A stretch of 64,000 nucleotides of DNA from Cryptomeria japonica. Its lineage: Eukaryota; Streptophyta; Pinopsida; Cupressales; Cupressaceae. The DNA lies in assembly GCF_030272615.1 (NCBI RefSeq), contig NC_081406.1:476744900-476808899 (forward strand), given 5' to 3'. The stretch's first letter is position 1. Every line of letters begins with the position of its first letter. Both the position numbers and the translations under genes were made by a program. The notes beneath the pieces were generated by a model. It was not told the DNA's origin, did not search any database, and saw only the letters and a list, made by a program, of their open reading frames with translations. Shown here in pieces: positions 48,599 through 59,789 of the stretch.

Positions 48599-49794
48599 TC
48601 AGTTACCGGTTGAATTTCTTGTCAGCGTAGGAATGCTTTGTTCTACCGGTGGAGTTACTAGTGCAGTTGCATCTCCACTTGGTTCTTCAGACTTTCTAAC
48701 CCATCTCTTGGTGTGATCTTGTTGTAATTCATCTACCTTTTTCTTTCCTTTCTCACTTGCTTTGTCATTTCTAATCGGTTTAGTTTTGCTTCTGTAGTAC
48801 TTAGCAATATTACCTATTTTGTTGCATGCATAAGATGTAACATTGTTCTTTTCAATTGCTTTGTCATATCCAGTGCCATTCCTTGATCTGCATTGGTTAG
48901 CCAAATGTCCAAACTTTCCACATGCATGACACTTAACATTCATTCTACAATCTTCTGACTTATGACCATATTTCTTATAATTTGTGCATTGACTGGGAAC
49001 TGAATTGTAGTTTTGATTTGATCTATTTCTACATTGTTTAGCCATATGGCCAAATTTATTACAAACAAAGCATCTACCATTGAATTTGTAAGCATTAGAT
49101 TGCCTTATAGGTTTCCTCTGGTCTGATGAGTTCTGCATACCAGTTGTTTGATCTTTATTTGTAGTATCAGAGCTTTCACCTTGTTCAAATCCAACTCCTC
49201 TAGAATCTTCATTATGCCTTTGTCTTTTCAATAGATCATCTAGTTGTGCAACACTAATCCTGAATTTTTCTTTATACTCACTTGCAGTAGTCAAATCATT
49301 TCTCAGAGTCATTATTTGTCTTTCAAGCTCTTGTTAATTATTCTGGGATTGTAACAAATCAGTTCTCAACATATCATTCTTATGAACCAATCTGCCACAT
49401 TCTTCAAATTTGTTCTTGAGAGATACAGCAATATTTTCTTCCTTCTTCTTTATGTCCTCAATTTCGTTTGACATCCTCATAGCCAGTTCTTGCATTTTAT
49501 TATTCATGAGCATGTTTTCTTGACTCAGCTTCCGACATTGTTCCTTAAGTGCATTTTTCTCTTCATCATCCTAGTTTTGCAAAAGTTCCTTCCTCCTAGC
49601 TTGAGAAGATGATAACCTTTCTTGCAGAACAAGAATGAATTCATTAGCAGAATTCAATTCATCTGTAGATTTAAGTTCTTCAACCTTTCAGCATCATGAT
49701 CCTCAAGTGCCATCTCAAGTTGCTTCTCCATAGCCATATTCAATGTTTTTGGTTTCAGGATTTTCCTCAAGCTATTAAACTTCCTCCGAGGCAT
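48599..49794 (-). pseudogene. B2 gag-like relic: coiled coil plus four zinc knuckles
   Basis: ATG 49794 (MPRRKFNSLRKILKP), then a long heptad-rich helix to about 49260 with one frameshift near 49660, then LDDLLKRQRHNEDSRG and GFEQGESS as in Sirevirus-type Copia gag. Four knuckles at about 49075-48780: CFVCNKFGHMAKQC intact, CTNYKKYGHKSEDC with the second Cys lost, CHACGKFGHLANQC intact, YACNKIGNIAKYY degraded. A Lys-rich and then Pro/Thr-containing tail ends at 48599. The classic N-terminal Copia gag domain (as in A or I) is absent; the coiled coil takes its place. Confidence 0.8.
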
Positions 49795-49797
49795 GAA

Positions 49798-49809
49798 GCT
49801 CTGATACCA
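49798..49809 (-). other. Primer-binding site of B2
   Basis: Minus-strand TGGTATCAGAGC, the exact plant Copia initiator-Met-type PBS. It overlaps the gag start region closely (ATG at 49794). Confidence 0.9.
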
Positions 49810-49811
49810 AT

Positions 49812-50694
49812 TGTTGGAATAGAAGGAATCCAAGAACACTGAAAGGGGGGGTGAATCAATGTTCTGCAGCTGATGTAATATTTTACCTTATTATAACATA
49901 CACATATAAACTGGTAAATGAAGAAACATATAACATGAAGTAAATAAAGCAGCCACATGAATGAATACCATAACACACAGAATTTTTTACGTGGAAAACC
50001 TCAAAGAGGAAAAACCACGGTGGGATTTGTGACCCGTAATATCAATTCACTGACCATATGAAAAATATTACATAGCATGGGGGCCTGCACATGCAGGAAG
50101 GCACACTGCTCAACACAAAAGAGTCTCACTGACTACAGGCTTCTGCTGAGATAAAACAATAATAGTGAACTCACAAAACGCACCTGAAATGCCAAAAAGA
50201 GTTCTAGTTATAGCTCTATTCTGTACCGGTTCATAAACCCTAAACCCTTTTACCGGTATCTCCTTTACTCTAAGAATGCTTTACAAACTATCTACTGACC
50301 ATTGCATGATATTACTTTCACATACAAATGATCTACATACATATCCTCAACATCACTTTTCTTCTCCACATTCGTTATATATATTCTCCTATCAAAATGA
50401 CCTAATAAACTGACTTATATACCCTTTACAAAAAATATGCCTTATGTCGACTTACAACACGTTATAAAAGATATTCAATGTCAGCTCTATACAATAATTA
50501 CAAAATGATTTTACAAATAAAACTTTTTTCAGATCCCAGACTGATGTTGGCTTCACTAAAGTGTTGGATGTCAGTTTCGGTGTCGGTTATGACCCTAATT
50601 ACTCCAATGTCGGTATCTGTCAGTATCTACCTTCTACAGAATCTTGTTGCCATCAATGACAACATATGAATCCAATGAGTGTCAATTGCCAATG
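49812..50694 (-). repeat. B2 5' LTR
   Basis: Plus strand TGTTGGAATAG to TTGCCAATG (CA end decayed), 883 bp. TATATATA at 50376 is a likely TATA box on the minus strand; a telobox-like AAACCCTAAACCC lies at 50235. Confidence 0.88.
49833..49865 (-). promoter_or_regulatory. C-rich-loop stem-loop near LTR end (B2)
   Basis: Plus-strand arms AGAACACTGA and TCAATGTTCT, one mismatch in ten. The other B2 LTR has AACACT (42389-42394) and AGTGTT (42412-42417). Confidence 0.6.
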
Positions 50695-50900
50695 ATAGTT
50701 ACAATGGGGATTGCACTTGCAATCAAGCCAACTGCCTAGAGATCACTTCTCATCACAAAAGAGAAGTCTCACTGACTTACAAAACATCAGACTACAATCT
50801 AGAAAGAATGAACTATGAAAGTAGTGTTGACGGGTGTTTTGACACACTCACCAACAGTCGGGTAGTTTATGTGAACACTCACCACCTCTCCTGAAAAGTA
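50695..50900 (-). repeat. G: Copia LTR fragment, right part (end unclear)
   Basis: Resumes after B2 with ATAGTTACAATGGGG and a segment like the AGAGTCTCA(C/T)TGACTAC part of other Copia LTRs. I cannot find its outer end. Confidence 0.45.
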
Positions 50901-51894
50901 GTAAGTTTTGGGAAACTGACTACTCCAAGGTCTCTATAGTCGAGTCTCGATGGTGATGGGCAGCTCAATGGTTGATGTGATTGTACCTGTCAATGGGCCT
51001 GCTGGTTGAAACAATTTCAAATTCCTACTCTTTTTTTTGTATTTTCGGATTTAGATTCTCTCAAAAATAAACAACAAAAGATAGATCAAGGGAACAAGGA
51101 AATAACAATGAAATCAACACAATAACAACTTAATGATTCACACTCTTATAATTTCATAACCCGGTATTATCAATATTACTAAATCATTATTCAAATGACA
51201 AACTCCAGAAAAATATATAAAGTCAGACAACTTCACATACCAACAGAAATGAATATCATTAAACCAATAATCACCCTATCAATTTAATTCTCATATACCA
51301 TTTACATGCGCAATATGATTCATAAAATAACGAAGTGTCCAAAAGAACTAGTTGTTGATTCAAATAATAGAAGTTACCAGATAACGAACAACATAACCAT
51401 ATAGAAAACACAAGTAGATCAGTTAATCCACAAGCTGATTTTTGTATTAAACTTCAAAGAGTATCACAAAATCTTCTAAACTCATAAAAATCTGCATCAA
51501 AATATCTAAAAGAATCTCTCAATTGGACCTCAAATCATCAATTCGTAGACCATTACAATGAATCAAAATCTCTAATTTATAGAGTTTCAAGTCCTAAATC
51601 CTAGGAATTAAAAGCTATCTAAACTAAGAGATACAAAAACAAGGAGCTACAGTTGACATGCAAGTCTCTTCCTTAAACTCCAGTGAAACTACCAATTAAC
51701 TATTACTACTAAACATGCATTCCCGAAATTGGTCATTACAACCATGCAGAATTTGGCCCAAAAACTGAAGTCGGTGTTGTGCAAAAGTTGAACTCTCAAC
51801 CTTTGTGGTAATCAAAAATATCTTCAAAAAGCAATCAAAATTGCATGTGCAACAACTATATGTTCATCCTCTACTCCTTTTATATCTCTTATAG
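50901..51894. other. AT-rich non-coding stretch before C
   Basis: No coding, no clear LTR ends, no repeats of note. It may be the 3' untranslated part or LTR of the unit carrying C, or the rest of D. Confidence 0.4.
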
Positions 51895-53973
51895 TTACTG
51901 ATAAAAAAATGCAACTATGTCATCAGGAGGATCAACAACATACGAAATTTGGAACTCAGACTTCTTCAAAATTTGCTTTGCCTTCTCCCACCTGTCAACC
52001 AATTTATCAATCACTCCCTCCACATGTATACACTATGAAGTCAAAAATGAGTACCTATCCATCAACTCTATATTAAACTCCATTTTAGGTGCAAAATGAT
52101 AAGCCGCATACTGGTCCCATTGATCTAGCACTACACCTTCCTTCAAGCAATCATCTCTCAAAATGTCATGACCATACGCCCCTAGCAACATCTTTACAAA
52201 ATTCTCATATTTACTTATCAACTTCAAAAGGGGAGCATGTGCCTCCAAAATCCTCAACCTACACTGATCAAGCACATATATCTTAAATTCTATTACAAAA
52301 ATATAAGACTGTAAGCTATCAAAATCATCTCCTCCTAGCAAATCTTCAATTTTACACATTTCTTCACCCAAGGCCAATATTTTATTCAAGTTTTTCCACT
52401 TCTTGGTGAGGTCTCTAATTTTTACTTCCCAATTCATTAAGGAGTCTCTTCTTGCTTTCTCTATTTCAAGGAATCTTTTATAAATTTCAGTTGTATGTTG
52501 TAGAAACAGTTTTACCTTTGAGATATTATCCTTTGCCCATGATTTTGTATTGGTTGTTACTTTTCTTATTTCAATTAAAGCTCTTACATCACCTTCTAGG
52601 AGTGATGATGTGGATGACACTGTGTCATCGGCCCTTGAATCCAAAGGCTTCCCCATCTCCATAAGCAATTGTTTATAGTGTTCTAAATGTGCCTTTACCT
52701 GCACCTGGGAGTTATGCTCCTTCTCCATTATGTTCCTAACTATGCTAGTAGAAAATTTGAGAGTATCAAGCTCCCCCCACTTTGTCTGCTTCCCAATACT
52801 AACCTATGATACTTGGTATGTAGAATTACCCTCCCCTTCAACCTCCACAGGGAATGCGATGTCGGCGATTACTTCACCAAAGCCAATTCTAGATAAATGG
52901 TGAATTGTTTTGTCCTTCTTTGCTTTCTTCGGCTCCTTTGTAATAGCTTGTTGCAATGAGAGTTTGGGTAGCACCACCCTTTGCTTCTTATTGAAAGTGA
53001 AGGTTAACCATTGTGGTTTTCCTTCATCCATGTCTCCTCCTTGGGTGGTTATTTGCATCCTCACTCTCTCAGCTTCTTGTGATGGTTCCTCCTCTTGTTG
53101 GTGCTCTTGTTATGCATCTTGTGTATCAGGAAGAGTTTGGGTCTCTTCTTGGGTAGGAGGCAATGGGATGGCAATCTGTTGTTGTGAAGGCATTTGTTGA
53201 GACAAGTTTGGTTGTAAAGTGTTATCAACATCAAGTTGTTGTTGGTATTCTTCCAATCTCCCGCTCACTTGCTCATAAAAATCTTTGGTCGGTTCTTGAC
53301 CTTGTTGCTTTGTTTCTCCACCTGCAATGTCTTTCAACAAGTTTCCCATGTCTCATGGAGTGAGAACAAGTCTTTCATCATTCTCTCCATCCTGTGTTGG
53401 TCCCATTTCCCCCTCTTCACCTTATTGTTGTTGCTGGAGACCCTGATCATTTGTGTCTATGGGGGTTACCTGTGTAAGTTCTGAAACCTTTTGTACGGCA
53501 GGCCCCCTTTGTTTCTCTGCACTAGAGGGCATCATTATTTTCCTTTTCTTGGGCTCTACCTTCTTTAGTGTTGTCTTTGTCTCCTCTTGATCTGAGTCTG
53601 ACTCCACATTATGAATAATTATTCTCCTCATTGTGGGAGTCATTGCACGCGCAAAAATCTGTGAAATAATAGAAGGTGGGCTGACCGTTGTTGTAACCAA
53701 AGGTGGAGGTGTTGTTGTTACAGCCGATGCAATAGATGCAGTTGATTTGGTGGTGGGATTTGTTGTTGCAGAAGCAGTGGTTGTGGTAGTAGGAGTGGTG
53801 GTATCCATGGTAGTAGTGGTGGTGGTGCCACTGAAGGGTTGATTCTCTAGAGCAAGTTGCTCTACCATAGCTGCAACACCTTCAATAGCGGGCCTGACAC
53901 GATGAATTTCTACTTATGGTGTGGCCCCTAGGCCAGCAGTAATCCCCAAACTTGCCTGTTTTGCCAAATATTC
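51895..53973 (-). pseudogene. C: long frame of unknown function, C-terminal half
   Basis: One minus-strand frame runs from the I insertion to TAA 51895-51897, with six internal stops (53914, 53422, 53353, 53110, 52804, 52033), most explicable as Gln or Arg codons changed by C to T. It opens with LAKQASLGITAG, then a Thr/Pro/Ala low-complexity run (about 53830-53680). An acidic motif, SDSDQEETKT, next to KKRK follows (about 53605-53540), then Gln-rich linkers, and from about 52730 a helical, coiled-coil-like tail (KARRDSLMNWEVKIRDLTKKW). The layout of acidic plus basic motif and then helical tail resembles B ORF2. Function unknown; it could be the gene of another non-autonomous element. Confidence 0.7.
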
Positions 53974-55350
53974 TAATGAATAATGATGAACTACTAAGGT
54001 CCTAACCGGTACTAAGAGGGGGCGAGTGAATCAGTACACAAAAAAAAAATGCTTCAACACTTTATCCTATTAAAATGCAACTAACTGGTTATCTTCACCA
54101 CTGTACTTAACCATAGCAATACGGGTTAACTAGAAATACTTCAGATAGCATTCAACAGATCTCAAATCTTGATGACTACTTTGCTGATATAATCATGCAT
54201 GAGTTTTATCAATAATACCACAACCATTTAACACTGCATGCATATCTAACTTAATCAGAATCACACAATCATCACATGAAAAACTCACAACCCATAACAC
54301 ACAGTTTTTTCACGTGGAAACCTAAATGGGAAAAACCACGGTGGGAATGAATACCCACAAACTTGTTTTTGAACTCTTTTGAGGTCTTCTTTGTTAGGAT
54401 CCTAGTTCGGTTAAAGACTTTACAATAAAGGTTATTAGGAACCAATCATGTTACGAATCACTCGGTCAAGGGATGGCTATATACCCTGTTAAGAGTTACC
54501 TCGCTAGAGGATTTAAATAACTCAATGAACTTGAGCCACTTGGTTAGAGGATTTACAACTAATCCTGTTAAAGCTACCCTGTCAAGGGATTTACCTTCTA
54601 TTGAAATGGTTAGAAGACAACAGGTAACAAAACGATCTGACAATAGCACTCCTTGCTAAGGCAGATCCTTTTAAGTTCCTCTTTTCTACAATCACACTCT
54701 GCAGATTCCTCACTCTGGTTTGGCAAGTATCAAAACATGCAGACACAAGCACAACTTTTGCCAACAACTACAATAACAAAACTCATCGACCTTATAGATA
54801 ACAATTAGGTCAGTAGCATAAACCCTAAACCCTAAATGTTTTAGGTTTACAATTACAAACGGTCCAATCCTGACCGTCAAAAACATTACATAGAATGAAA
54901 TGATCTAAAATAGATCTCAAGTCATTCTGCATCATCCAATCTTCACTGCATCTGGAAAACAGTAACCCATCACACGCTTTTCACATTCCACTAAGAAAAA
55001 CGCTCATTCTCGAAGTAGACATTCAATGCATTCGATCTTCACGTGCAAGATCCTCAAAGAAATCCTTCACATGAACACAGCTGACATGGCATCTTGATCC
55101 TTATCCTTGTTCTTAACTAACTCATCACAAAGCATCATCGGTTGCACCACACAATCCAAACCAAAAACCCTAGAGCTGAACTGAGACTACCAACCGGTAG
55201 TCACACTTAGTGAACCCCGACATTGGTCCACTCATCTGGTTGACCATAAATGCTTTTGATATTCATTCTAATGCATACCGGTTCACCTTCTTGAGCACTT
55301 ATTGACATCAATGACAACATACATTATCACTGCTTCATCATATGCTAACA
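53974..55350 (-). repeat. I 3' LTR
   Basis: Plus strand from TAATGAATAATG to TATGCTAACA; highly similar to 59790-61182. Telobox AAACCCTAAACCCTAAA at about 54821. The sense-strand end reads ATTA where the 5' LTR has ATCA. Confidence 0.92.
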
Positions 55351-55364
55351 ATCTCCCCCTTTGG
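55351..55364 (-). other. Polypurine tract of I
   Basis: Minus-strand CCAAAGGGGGAGAT next to the LTR. Confidence 0.85.
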
Positions 55365-55670
55365 TATTGATACTAATACTCAGTGTATCGTTGCTCAGTA
55401 TCTGCACCATTCTCAATAACATGTACCGATTCAACATAAAAGATCACCACCACCACCACCTAGACTGGTTAGTGTGTGCTCTACCATATATCTTCTCGCC
55501 CATATATCTTCATCATTAGATATCTTCTCCCCCTTTGACAGCAATGCCAAAGGGGAGGCACAAGCTTCCAATCTCCATTATGTTGCTCCCCCTATGGAGT
55601 ACCATCCTTCAACACATCAATCCTATAACATCTGGCACAGTAATAATTGACTGATGTGGAGCACACAACT
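55365..55670 (-). other. I 3' non-coding region
   Basis: No coding; a second PPT-like minus-strand run, CCTTTGGCATTGCTGTCAAA, then GGGGGAGA, lies near 55530, and a further GGGGGAGC near 55590. Confidence 0.55.
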
Positions 55671-57521
55671 TTAGTTTACTTCATGAAGGGGTAGAACCCC
55701 TAATTCACCTCTCAAATAGGTAAATGTAATCTTCGGTAAAGGCTTAGTGAATATGTCTACTAGTTTCTCCTTACTAGAAACATGTTCTAATACAACCTCT
55801 TTATTATGAACCTTTTCTCTCAAGAAATGATACTTGAGCTCAATGTGCTTGGTCCTAGCATTTAATACCAAATTTTTCAAAACATTGATTGCACTAGTAT
55901 TATCACAGAAAATACTCACTGGTTCAGATATAGTCACTTTGAAGCCATTGAGTACGTGCTTCATCCAAATTGTCTGAGTGCAGTTCATAAATGCTGCCAC
56001 ATACTCTACTTTCACCGTAGACTAGGAAATATAGCTCTGGTTCTTGCTCATCCACAAGACTAGTCTTCCACCAAGGAAGAACGCTCCACCAGTTGTGCTC
56101 TTCTGATTGTCCACATTAATTGCCCAATCTGCATCAGTAAATACTTTGAGATCAAAGTCACCAATGTATGGATACCACAATCCATAATCAATTATCCCTT
56201 TCAGGTATCTAAGAATCCTCTTTACTACTACCAAGTGGGATTCTCTTGGACTCTTCTGAAAATGGGCCACTATGCCCACTACATGAGAAATATCCGGTCT
56301 GTTGTGTACCACATAGTGCAGCTTACCAATCATCGCCCAGTACTCCTTCTCATCCACCAACGTTGTATCATCCTCCTTTGTTAGTTTGCAGCCGATCACC
56401 ATCGGGGTTCTAACCGGTTTGCTCTCCTCCATGCCAAAGGTCTTCAATACCTCTTTGATATACTTGGACTGGGTAATGAAGATACCCTCTTTCATCTGTT
56501 GAATTTGTAGAACAATGAAAAACTTTATCTCTCCAATCAGAGATATCTCAAACTCTTTTTTCACATGACTCATGTCATCATCTCCACCAAAGATTATATC
56601 ATCTACAAATACCTCACATATCAGAATCTGATCACCTTCATATTTTAAGTAGATGTTGTTGTCCTCACTTGTTCTCTAAAATCCTATCTTCACAAGATGA
56701 AAGTAGAACCTTTCGTACCATGCCCTTGGTGCATGTTTCAATCCATACAGGACCTTGTGTAATCTACACACCATGTCACTATCTTCTGACAAAGCAAACC
56801 CATCTAGTTGCTTAATATACACTTCTTCCTCCAGGATTTCATTCAAGAAGGCAGACTTCACATCCATCTAGTATACCTTAAATCCCTTAAATGTTGCAAG
56901 TTCCAGTAGCATTCGGACACCTTCCAGTCTAGCCACTAGGGCAAAGGTTTCTCCATAGTCTTCTTCTTCTTCCTGAGCATATCCCTTGCATACAAGTCTT
57001 TCCTTGTTCCTTACCATTGTACCTTCTTCATTCAGCTTATTCATGAAGACCCATTTGGTACCTATGGTATTCTTGTGTTCTGGTCTGGGTACTAAGGACC
57101 ATGTTGCATTCTTCTCTATTTGGTCCAAATCCTCTTCCATTGCCTTTATCCAATCTTCATCAGTAAGTGCCTCTCTAGTGGTCTTAGGCTCAAATTCTAA
57201 AATCATGCAAGAATTTCCTTTTACTTTTCTTCTTGTAAGTATCCCTGCATCTTTGTCTCCTATGATATGCTTCAGATCATGATGCAGTCTTACATACCTA
57301 GGAATGATCGTAGCTGGTTCAACTTGTTTTTCCCCTTCTTTTTCCGCTTCATCTTCTTCATCATCCACTGAAGCTTCTATCGGTACAGAAACACTGAGGT
57401 CTTTTGAGTGTTTGTCACTAGTTTCTTTCTTAACCGGTTCCCAGAAGGCTAAACCTAGTTCATCTTCTATTTGATTGCTGACTTCTGAGTCCTCCTGTTG
57501 TAGCGCTTGAGAGCTTTGCAT
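55671..57521 (-). pseudogene. Element I reverse transcriptase and RNase H
   Basis: Copia RT landmarks in order: WIKAMEEDLDQIEKNATW (about 57150), GTKWVFMNKL, MDVKSAFLN with the first catalytic Asp (about 56860), LYGLKHAPRAWYERF, FVDDIIFGG (about 56610), then PVRTPMV, RPDISHVVG and KRILRYLKG. RNase H: TDADWAINVDNQKSTTGG, CDNTSAINVLKN, RTKHIELKYHFLREKV; end LVDIFTKPLPK. Stops: TAG at 56868 before MDVKSAF (a Gln in relatives), TAG near 56676 and TAG near 56022. The frame differs by one from the integrase part, so a frameshift lies near 57500. Confidence 0.92.
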
Positions 57522-58333
57522 TTAGTGGAATATCCCAGAAATATTCCTTCATCACACTTAGCATCAAACTTGCTCAGGTTCTCACCTCTCCTGATATAAC
57601 ATTTACTCCCAAACACTTTGAAATAACTCACATTGGGAGTTCTCCCATTCCAATACTCATAGGGGGTTTTGTCTTTACCTTTCTTAATGAGTACTTGGTT
57701 CATGGTATAGACTGCAGTGCTCACCGCTTCTCTCCAAAATGTGTGAGTGACATTTCCTTGAATCAACATAGTTCTGGCCACTTCAACCACAGTCCTGTTG
57801 TTTTTTTCTACTATGTCATTTTGTTGTGGTGTCATAGGGGCAGACAATTGCCTCCTAATATCGTTCTCCTCGCAGTACTTATTGAATTCATCAGAAGTGA
57901 ATTCACCTCCCTGATTGGTTCTTAGGCATTTTATCCTTCTGCCACTCTCCTTCTCCACCAATGCTCTAAAGGGTTTGAACTTTTCAAATGCCTCAGACTT
58001 GTCTTTCACGAATGTGACCCACATCATTCTTGAGCAATCATTGATAAGAATCATGAAGTACAGATCTCCCTGAATACTCCTAGTTTTCATCAGACCACAC
58101 AGATCGGTGTGCACTAGATCAAGTAAGTTCTCTATTGAAAAGGACTTACCTTTGAATGTTTAGGAAGAAATCTTCCCAAGTTGGCATTCTCTGCACAAGG
58201 CATTCTCTGGTTTGTTTAGCAAAGGCAATCCTCTTACTACCTTGATCTTACTAGCCTTTACAATATTGTCAAAATTCATATAACAAAGTCTCCTATGCCA
58301 TAACCAACTATCATCAAATTTCGCCATTAGACA
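57467..58333 (-). pseudogene. Element I pre-integrase domain and integrase
   Basis: LWHRRLCYMNF and CRECQLGK (about 58300-58170) are the zinc-binding pre-integrase part. The core has HTDLCG with the first Asp, then LRTNQGGEF where relatives have Asp before the GGE block: AAT (plus strand ATT at 57914-57916) replaces the second catalytic Asp. PQQNDIVEKNNRT carries the Glu. It continues with TPYEYWNGRTPNVSYFKVFG. Stops at about 58334 and 58160. Inactive by sequence. Confidence 0.9.
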
Positions 58334-58804
58334 CTAACTAATCTTGGCATTCAGCTGAAGCAAGTTTCCTCTGGTCTTCTTATCGATGGAAATAAGTTCA
58401 CCACTCTTTCCAATTATTCTACAGACTCCATCTTTGAATTCCAGTATGAGTCCTTTGTCGTTCAGTTGAGCAACACTCAAAAGATTATGCTTAAGGCCTT
58501 CCACCCAGTAGACATCATCCGCACTACTCTTTCCATTTAGTGAGATGGATCGTTTTCCTTTCACCATGCAAGGTGCATCGTTGCCAAACCGAACAACACC
58601 ACCATCATATTCTTCAAGAGTCAGAAACTTTCTCCGGTCACCGGTCATGTGGTGAGAACACCCGCTATCAATGATCCACTCACTAGAGTTGTCAATATGT
58701 GAGACAAGAGCTTTTTGGTCATATAGCTCCTCCTTGACAGCTACAAACACTATATCTTCATTCTCTTCATCCTCAAATTCCTCATTGATAACACCTTCAT
58801 CCAC
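58334..58804 (-). pseudogene. Element I protease region
   Basis: WIIDSGCSHHMTGDRRKF (about 58680) is the Copia aspartic protease with an intact DSG. Further marks: VYWVEGLKHNLLSVAQL. A zinc knuckle upstream (about 58930-58870, CFSYNK, then AINCPNN) is damaged by a stop and a lost Cys. Confidence 0.9.
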
Positions 58805-59116
58805 TGCAACAAGACAATTTCTCCTACTTACTCCTTTATACTTCCTAAACCTCTCTGGTTTATCCTTATTGTCATTGTTAGGACAGTTAATAGCTATATG
58901 TCATATCTTATTGTAGGAAAAACACTCTAAAGGAAGCTTACCTCTGTATTTTCTGGTGCCTTTTGGAAGTCTCTTGGAAAGAAGAGATTCAAACTCCATC
59001 AGAATCTCCTCATCGTCCATATCTCTGCTTGGCCTAGATTCATAACTGGTACTGACCTCTTTTCCTTTCCTGGTTGGTGCAGAGGAAATAGATGCTCTAA
59101 AGGTTGACTCGATCTT
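58805..59116 (-). pseudogene. Element I gag C-terminus and damaged knuckle
   Basis: The frame continues from gag after a TAG at 59117. Ser/Arg-containing linker, then the degraded CCHC site. Same frame as gag and protease. Confidence 0.7.
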
Positions 59117-59671
59117 CTAAACACTACCATCATAGAGCTTCAATTCATATGTAGTCAACTTTGCAATAATAGAGTCTAAAGATACCTTGGTTTTGTCGAT
59201 AAACCTTAGCTCCTGAATAGCAGCAACCCTGATTGCATAGACCGGTAAAAGTGATCTCAAAAATTTACTGACAACAGTGGCATCATCAATTGTTCCACCA
59301 GTGCTCTTGATCTCTCCAACCACTATCTTGATTCTTATGTCATACTGTTGAATGGTCTCTCCTTCAACCATCCTCATATCTTCAAACTTTCCTCTAAGGC
59401 TTTCTTCCTTAGCCTGCTTGACATGTTCATCACCACCATAAATGGATTCTAGTTTGTCCCACACATATTTTGGATTGTCCTTATCTTGTACATCAATGAA
59501 TTCTACATCGGACAAGTTGCTAATAAGGGCTTCCATGACTTTCCCATTTTCTTGTATCTCTCTTTTCTGATTATCAATTAGAATGCCAGAGGGGATTACA
59601 TAGGCATTCTCAACATAGTTCCAGTGTTGTGCACCCAAACTCTTGATATATGTCTTTTTTTGTCCTTCCAT
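59117..59671 (-). pseudogene. Element I gag
   Basis: MEGQKKTYIKSLG, then KVMEALISNL, then YVWDKLESIYGG, with TIQQYDIRIK and SKFLRSLLPVY: the Copia gag (UBN2-type) domain, about 184 residues to a stop at 59117. The first about 40 residues of family members seem missing or lie out of frame upstream. Confidence 0.88.
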
Positions 59672-59775
59672 ATTTTAAAGTTATCCCCATTAAACATAGG
59701 ATCTTCCCTCTTCATCATTAAAGCAAGATCTTTTGCCTCAAGTGGTTAACCTTATATCACCGAGGACCTGGATAT
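59672..59775 (-). other. I leader between PBS and gag
   Basis: No coding call; may contain the original gag start out of frame. Confidence 0.5.
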
Positions 59776-59787
59776 GCTCTGATACCA
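59776..59787 (-). other. Primer-binding site of I
   Basis: Minus-strand TGGTATCAGAGC, exact initiator-Met-type PBS, two bases after the LTR end ATCA. Confidence 0.92.
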
Positions 59788-59789
59788 AT

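Larger units (their letters stand above)
42366..50694 (-). mobile_element. B2: complete copy of the non-autonomous B family
   Basis: LTRs at 42366-44666 (with J inside) and 49812-50694, PBS and PPT in minus orientation, TSD ATAAT (42361-42365) and ATAGT (50695-50699), 4/5 matching. The internal 5.1 kb hold a gag-like relic followed by ORF2; no pol domain fits anywhere. It resembles a Copia element in which pol has been replaced by ORF2. Inserted in LTR fragment G. Confidence 0.9.

Noticed and set aside
42128-50900. G as a complete element around B2
   Set aside because: Only LTR-type sequence is visible; no PBS, PPT or second LTR can be placed and the outer ends are unclear.
53633-53842. Val/Gly-rich plus-strand frame
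   Set aside because: Antisense of the Thr/Pro-rich linker in C.
54821-54838. Telomere or interstitial telomeric repeat
   Set aside because: Only about 2.5 units, present at the same place in both LTRs of I, so it belongs to the LTR.
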